Made by a program: the position numbers and the translations under genes. Shown here piece by piece: positions 6,348 to 9,776 of a stretch of DNA of 9,776 bases; positions within the stretch are counted from its first letter, which is position 1, and every line of letters starts with the position of its first letter. Source of the stretch: Bacteroidales bacterium (GTDB lineage Bacteria; Bacteroidota; Bacteroidia; Bacteroidales; JAADJA01); NCBI GenBank assembly GCA_021107975.1, contig JAIORT010000428.1, positions 1 through 9,776 on the forward strand. Reading direction: 5' to 3'. A model generated the notes under the pieces. That model saw only the letters and a list, made by a program, of their open reading frames with translations. It was not told the DNA's origin and did not search any database.

Positions 6348-6890
6348 TTATTTTGATTTTTTCATTTTACTAAGATGTTCCATCCCGCCTAATTTCATCG
6401 AACTGCCGAGCTTTGCAACATGGTTCAGATCGATATTGCCTGTAAGACTTAACAATACCACTTCGTCATCACCATCCACAACCATCAGCATTTCCGTTAT
6501 AACCTGGTTGTCGTTTTTGGCATAGAACTTCACATCGTTATCATCATCCTTTACCAACATCAGCACCTTATACTCATCAAAAGGAATAGAACTCATAATA
6601 TCGTTGTAGAAATTATTTTTCAGATTTTTTTCTCCTTCATCATCGGAACAGGCAAGCAATCTCAGTTTTTCCACTCCTTCAACTGCTTTTTGAAAATCTT
6701 CGAAATCTTCATCTTCAGCATCTATTTCTGAAAATAATTCAAACAAACCCTTAGCAACATCAACAGATGTAAATCCGTCCTGACCGGAATATTTATCAAA
6801 AAGTTTGTCAACCGGGCTTTTCTGTGCCAATGCTACGATCGGCAAAAAAGCAAATAATAATACTGTAATTTTTAATACTGTCTTTTTCAT
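6348..6890 (-). CDS. DUF4252 exported protein (second copy in the ECF operon)
   Basis: The protein has 180 residues. It starts with a Sec signal peptide (MKKTVLKITVLLFAFLPIVALAQ, likely cleaved after ALA). There is no lipobox cysteine, so it should be soluble in the periplasm or bound by another partner. The mature part has the DUF4252 hallmarks: KLFDKYSGQDGFTSVDV near the N-terminus, an acidic linker (DAEDEDFEDF), and the C-terminal MLMVVDGDDEVVLLSLTGNIDLNHV block. The molecular role of DUF4252 is unknown. It is clearly paralogous to the next gene upstream (LFDKYSG-DGFTSV, GDIDL/GNIDL) and is the last gene of the sigma/anti-sigma operon, 52 bases after its paralog. The tail GMEHLSKMKKSK is basic, unlike the acidic tail of the paralog. 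Confidence 0.88.
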   Translation of the reverse strand: MKKTVLKITVLLFAFLPIVALAQKSPVDKLFDKYSGQDGFTSVDVAKGLFELFSEIDAEDEDFEDFQKAVEGVEKLRLLACSDDEGEKNLKNNFYNDIMSSIPFDEYKVLMLVKDDDNDVKFYAKNDNQVITEMLMVVDGDDEVVLLSLTGNIDLNHVAKLGSSMKLGGMEHLSKMKKSK

Positions 6891-6942
6891 GATTTAATTA
6901 TTTTAAGTTAATATAAAATTGTAAAAAATTTATCTCCCCTAT

Positions 6943-7482
6943 TTACTTCTCTTCTTCCTCAATTTTCTCCAGGTTTTCCATTCCCTCGATGTTCATGATT
7001 TTTGAAAGTTTTGAAATGGTTTTCAAATCAATGTCTCCCTGTATGCTGATAAGTGCATTATCTTCATTACCACCAACAATCATCAGAAGTTCTTTTATGA
7101 TTTTACCTTCTTTTCTTATAAAAAATCTTACATCCTGATCTTTTTTCTTCACTACCATTAATTCCTCGTATCCATCTTCAGGAAAATCCTTTAGAATCTC
7201 ATCATAAAAATTCACCTGTTTATTTATATCGGGAGATTCGTCATCAACCGACACAATTTTAATGCAATTGAGATTCTTGACCAGTTCAAGGAATCCGCTT
7301 TCATCCTCTTCTGTATCCACATCAGCAAACAGGCTAAACATGTGTTGTGTAATGTAAACCGAAGTAAATCCATCTTTACCCGAATACTTGTCGAACAGTT
7401 CATCAGCAGGACTTTGCGCATTCAGATAAACAGGAATGACTACAAATACTGCAATAGCGATTTTTAAAATTACTTTTTTCAT
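6943..7482 (-). CDS. DUF4252 exported protein (first copy in the ECF operon)
   Basis: The protein has 179 residues with a signal peptide (MKKVILKIAIAVFVVIPVYLNAQ). DUF4252 is visible in ELFDKYSGKDGFTSVYI, then a VDTEEDESGF acidic stretch, then ELLMIVGGNEDNALISIQGDIDL, the most conserved block of the family. It ends in an acidic tail (GMENLEKIEEEEK). No enzymatic motif is evident. It starts only five bases after the stop of the probable anti-sigma gene, so it is very probably translated from the same transcript. The two paralogs have diverged strongly outside the shared blocks, which suggests an old duplication and perhaps different partners. A part in envelope sensing or as an anti-sigma modulator is inferred from context only. 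Confidence 0.88.
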   Translation of the reverse strand: MKKVILKIAIAVFVVIPVYLNAQSPADELFDKYSGKDGFTSVYITQHMFSLFADVDTEEDESGFLELVKNLNCIKIVSVDDESPDINKQVNFYDEILKDFPEDGYEELMVVKKKDQDVRFFIRKEGKIIKELLMIVGGNEDNALISIQGDIDLKTISKLSKIMNIEGMENLEKIEEEEK

Positions 7483-7487
7483 AATAA

Positions 7488-8036
7488 TTATTTTTTTGAT
7501 TTATGCAAAATTGATATTTTCTCTAAGTTATTCAAACCAGTTTCAAATGCTGAAATATTCTTTAACTCCTCCAATCCGTTATTAAATTCAGAAACTTTTT
7601 TTAATTCATCAAAACCAGAATTCAGATTGCCCGAAACACGTAAAAGAATTTGTTTTGTTTCAGCATAAGCTAATTGCGGATCGTCATAAGTGTCATGTAT
7701 AGTAATATTGTCATTTCTAAACTGAAAATATAATCCGATTAAAATAATAATACTTGCAGCGATACCTGCCAGTGTATAAAATTTTCGATTTTTACCCGAT
7801 GATATAGGAATTACTTTATCTTCTTCAATTGCCTTCAGCACACTGTCATCAAAATTCTTATCTTCTAATTCTTCTTTTTGTAAATTATTAATAAAATTAA
7901 AGAGAGCGCTGTAACTTCTCAGATGAAGCGGAATTTCTTCTTTCAGGAAAAAGTCCTTCAAGATTTTCTCTTCACCTGTTGAAGTTTCTGCCCGTTCGTA
8001 TTTTTCGATCAGTTGTTCAATTCTTTGCAAATTCAT
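7488..8036 (-). CDS. Single-span membrane protein, probable anti-sigma factor
   Basis: The protein has 182 residues. The N-terminal 85 residues are cytoplasmic and helical (MNLQRIEQLIEKYERAETSTGEEKILKDFF), a style seen in Bacteroidota anti-sigma proteins but without a recognisable zinc motif. One membrane span lies at about 87-106 (YTLAGIAASIIILIGLYFQF). The extracytoplasmic part has DDPQLAYAETKQILLRVSGNLN, then three tandem 13-residue units at 139-151, 152-164 and 165-177 (NSGFDELKKVSEF, NNGLEELKNISAF, ETGLNNLEKISIL). The start codon lies inside the sigma-factor gene (20-base overlap), the typical arrangement of a sigma factor with its cognate regulator. Known for such pairs: the regulator binds the sigma factor at the membrane until a signal frees it. 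The assignment rests on position and topology, because sequence similarity to named anti-sigma families is weak. Confidence 0.75.
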   Translation of the reverse strand: MNLQRIEQLIEKYERAETSTGEEKILKDFFLKEEIPLHLRSYSALFNFINNLQKEELEDKNFDDSVLKAIEEDKVIPISSGKNRKFYTLAGIAASIIILIGLYFQFRNDNITIHDTYDDPQLAYAETKQILLRVSGNLNSGFDELKKVSEFNNGLEELKNISAFETGLNNLEKISILHKSKK

Positions 8037-8532
8037 AATTATAAGTATTGCTCAATGTTTCTCTCACTTTTTTCCTTGCTCTCGATAAATTAACCCTGAT
8101 AGTATTGGAGCTTATTTGTACGATTTCAGCAATTTCATTAAATTCATAACCCTCGATATCTCGTAAATGGATAATCATCTTTTGCTGTTCAGGCAATGTA
8201 TTGATGATTTCCTGCACTTTATTATATGTATCGGTCAATTCAACTTTTTCATAAGGTGTTGCATCAGTCATTCTTTCATATTTGTCAGTCAGTTCGCCGG
8301 TTTTATTTCTTTTCGATTTTAGGTTATCCAAACATAAATTTTTTGTAATGATCATTGCAAACGCTTCAATGCTTTTGTACTCACTTAACCTCTCTCTTCT
8401 CGACCAAAGCCGTATAAAAACCTCCTGCACAATATCTTCAGCCTCGGTTGCATTTTTCAATAACCTTTTAGCAAACCTGTACAGCTTATTCTTAATTGGA
8501 AGTACTTCTATTTTAAAAGTTTCAACCGTCAT
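8017..8532 (-). CDS. ECF-subfamily RNA polymerase sigma factor
   Basis: This cytoplasmic sigma factor directs RNA polymerase to a dedicated promoter set. Its 171 residues have the two-domain ECF layout. Region 2 spans about residues 14-76: LYRFAKRLLKNATEAEDIVQEVFIRLW is the core-binding and DNA-melting helix pair, and ITKNLCLDNLKSKR is the -10 recognition segment. Region 4 spans about 105-158: LPEQQKMIIHLRDIEGYEFNEIAEIV is the helix-turn-helix start, and SSNTIRVNLSRARKKVRE is the -35 recognition helix. Both are intact, with no C-terminal extension. The ATG at 8530-8532 is the first in frame. The stop overlaps the membrane protein gene by 20 bases, so the pair should be translationally coupled. 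The two DUF4252 genes follow in the same operon. A GCAACC/GTC promoter like that at 2100-2225 was not found before this gene, so auto-activation by that motif is not evident. Confidence 0.95.
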   Translation of the reverse strand: MTVETFKIEVLPIKNKLYRFAKRLLKNATEAEDIVQEVFIRLWSRRERLSEYKSIEAFAMIITKNLCLDNLKSKRNKTGELTDKYERMTDATPYEKVELTDTYNKVQEIINTLPEQQKMIIHLRDIEGYEFNEIAEIVQISSNTIRVNLSRARKKVRETLSNTYNYEFAKN

Positions 8533-8569
8533 GCAATAAAAAGACGAAAGTGATTATTATTTATTACAG

Positions 8570-8598
8570 CAAAATACAAAAAAATTTCAAAAACCAAA
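8570..8598 (-). promoter_or_regulatory. Weak promoter candidate for the sigma-factor operon
   Basis: On the minus strand, TTTG (8598-8595), 17 bases, then GTATTTTG (8577-8570) roughly follows the Bacteroidota TTTG/TAnnTTTG layout but lacks the TA at the first -7 positions. The ATG is 37 bases downstream. The region is very AT-rich, so chance matches are likely. Confidence 0.3.
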
Positions 8599-8613
8599 GT
8601 CAAAAAAACAAAA

Positions 8614-8644
8614 TTTGGACATCTAATATTTTTAATTATTTTTG
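8614..8644 (+). promoter_or_regulatory. Bacteroidota housekeeping promoter of the peptide transporter
   Basis: TTTG (8614-8617), exactly 19 bases, then TATTTTTG (8637-8644) matches the -33/-7 consensus of the Bacteroidota primary sigma factor at both elements and in spacing. The transporter ATG is 56 bases downstream, leaving a leader of about 50 bases with no Shine-Dalgarno sequence, as is normal in this phylum. Confidence 0.7.
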
Positions 8645-8700
8645 TCCGCTTTACCGAGAAACTAAATTTTATAATTATAAACTAACTAAAAATAAAAATT

Positions 8701-9776
8701 ATGTTAAAAGGACATCCTAAGGGTTTATTAGTGGCATTTTTCTCCAACATGGGGGAGCGATTTGGCTTTTACACCATGATGGCTATTCTTGTTTTATTTC
8801 TTCAGGCAAGATATGGTTTAACCGAACAGCAAGCAGGTGGTTACTATAGCTGGTTTTATTTTGGCATATATGGTTTAGCTATGGTTGGGGGTCTTATTGC
8901 TGATGCCACTAACAAATATAAGCTGGTAATTCTTATCGGAATTATTATTATGTTCCTTGGTTATGCGATTATGTTCCTCCCCGGGTTGACTCTTCCGGTC
9001 ACAGTAATAGCGTTATTTATAATTGCCTTAGGTAATGGACTTTTTAAAGGTAATCTTCAGGCAGTTGTAGGACAAATGTATGACAATCCGAAGTACTCAA
9101 AGGTACGTGATACTGCCTTTATGATCTTTTACATGGGTATTAATGTAGGTGCTTTTTTCGCACCATTTGTTGCAACAGGAATAAGGAACTGGTTTCTGAA
9201 AACTCAAGGATTTTTACATGATGGCAGTCTTCCTGCCATGTGCCATGCTTATAAAAAAGGAGAGTTAGCTGATATTACAGCGTTCCAAACCCTTGCCGAT
9301 AAAGTTAGTCTCAATGGGGCAGTTACTGATCTCGGAACTTTCGCTAATAAGTATATTGATGCCTTCTCGATAGGATACAATTATGCTTTTGGAATTGCTG
9401 CCGGAGCGATGATAATTTCACTCTTGGTTTATATAATATTTAACAAATATTTACCTACTAAAGAAAAACAACCTAAAGAGGTTAAAGTTGAAGCTGCAAC
9501 AACTGTATCAAACGGTAAAGGTGTAAAAATAAAGAAAAAGCCTGTAGCTGTTATCGTATCATTCGTAATTGGAATCGCGGTTGCACTTGGAATTTACCTT
9601 CCTACAGGAAATATTGATGTCGCATTTGCAGTTGGAATTTTTGTTGTTTTTATTGCCTGGCTTCTTCAAATTTCAACAAAGGAAGAACGTCCGAAAATAT
9701 CAGCACTTATATTAATATTTATTGTTGTAATCTTCTTCTGGATGTCGTTTCATCAAAATGGTTTAACATTAACATT
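8701..9776 (+). CDS. POT/PTR2-family proton-coupled peptide transporter, N-terminal part
   Basis: The gene runs off the right edge; 358 complete codons remain. It encodes an inner-membrane importer of di- and tripeptides of the proton-dependent oligopeptide transporter family. Visible family features are NMGERFGFYTM in helix 1 (residues 16-26), GNGLFKGNLQAVVGQMY around residues 112-128, and FYMGINVGA (143-151), which fits the PTR2 second signature. A lysine-rich cytosolic linker (KEKQPKEVKVEAATTV) at about residue 257 separates the halves, and more hydrophobic helices follow before the cut. The ExxER proton-coupling motif reads NMGER, so its first glutamate is Asn16; the second glutamate (Glu19) and Arg20 are present. 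I believe this variant is a subfamily trait in Bacteroidota rather than damage. The ATG at 8701 is preceded by a strong promoter. Divergent from the sigma-factor operon. Confidence 0.92.
   Translation, partial: MLKGHPKGLLVAFFSNMGERFGFYTMMAILVLFLQARYGLTEQQAGGYYSWFYFGIYGLAMVGGLIADATNKYKLVILIGIIIMFLGYAIMFLPGLTLPVTVIALFIIALGNGLFKGNLQAVVGQMYDNPKYSKVRDTAFMIFYMGINVGAFFAPFVATGIRNWFLKTQGFLHDGSLPAMCHAYKKGELADITAFQTLADKVSLNGAVTDLGTFANKYIDAFSIGYNYAFGIAAGAMIISLLVYIIFNKYLPTKEKQPKEVKVEAATTVSNGKGVKIKKKPVAVIVSFVIGIAVALGIYLPTGNIDVAFAVGIFVVFIAWLLQISTKEERPKISALILIFIVVIFFWMSFHQNGLTLT

Noticed and set aside
8282..8539. 85-residue plus-strand frame opposite the sigma-factor gene
   Set aside because: It is antisense to conserved region 2 of the ECF sigma factor and has no promoter or homology signal visible.
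1..9776. CRISPR arrays, tRNA or rRNA genes, insertion sequences
   Set aside because: No regularly spaced repeats, tRNA-like T-loop and anticodon arms, rRNA stretches or transposase frames were seen on either strand.

Overview
The window looks like a chromosomal segment of a Bacteroidota bacterium, probably Bacteroidales or a related environmental lineage. Four observations support this. Two secreted proteins end in type IX secretion (T9SS) type A sorting domains. Two adjacent genes encode DUF4252 proteins. Base composition is AT-rich with almost no Shine-Dalgarno sequences. Several start regions carry the Bacteroidota housekeeping promoter pattern (TTTG, about 19 bases, TAnnTTTG). Ten protein-coding genes are supported, two of them cut by the window edges, plus one decayed gene fragment.

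Left part (1-3518). A sensor-protein N-terminus runs off the left edge. Next comes a large secreted protein with an Omp28-like thioredoxin fold and a T9SS signal (minus strand), divergent from a small secreted T9SS protein of unknown function (plus strand). The 187-base gap between them holds a matched pair of divergent promoter-like elements, GCAACCTTT followed by GTCTT 16 or 17 bases after GCAACC. This layout resembles an ECF sigma promoter. Downstream of the small T9SS gene, a 535-base gene-free stretch holds its terminator, a quiet AT-rich segment with one inverted repeat, and a decayed second copy of the gene's 3' end together with its terminator. That copied terminator now lies directly behind the convergent metK.

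Middle part (3519-6347). metK (S-adenosylmethionine synthase) has a structured leader that starts right after a TAnnTTTG promoter element and resembles part of the SAM-II riboswitch loop. Upstream is an MFS exporter-like gene. A perfect 15-base inverted repeat separates it from the next operon.

Right part (6348-9776). A minus-strand operon reads: ECF sigma factor, overlapping single-membrane-span protein (probable anti-sigma factor), DUF4252 protein, DUF4252 protein. This is a plausible envelope-signalling unit: the sigma factor would be held at the membrane, and the two exported acidic proteins would be made with it. Divergent from it, behind a near-ideal Bacteroidota promoter, is a POT-family peptide transporter cut by the right edge. 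The window therefore contains both an ECF sigma factor and a candidate ECF-type promoter pair, but nothing in the sequence proves that one drives the other.
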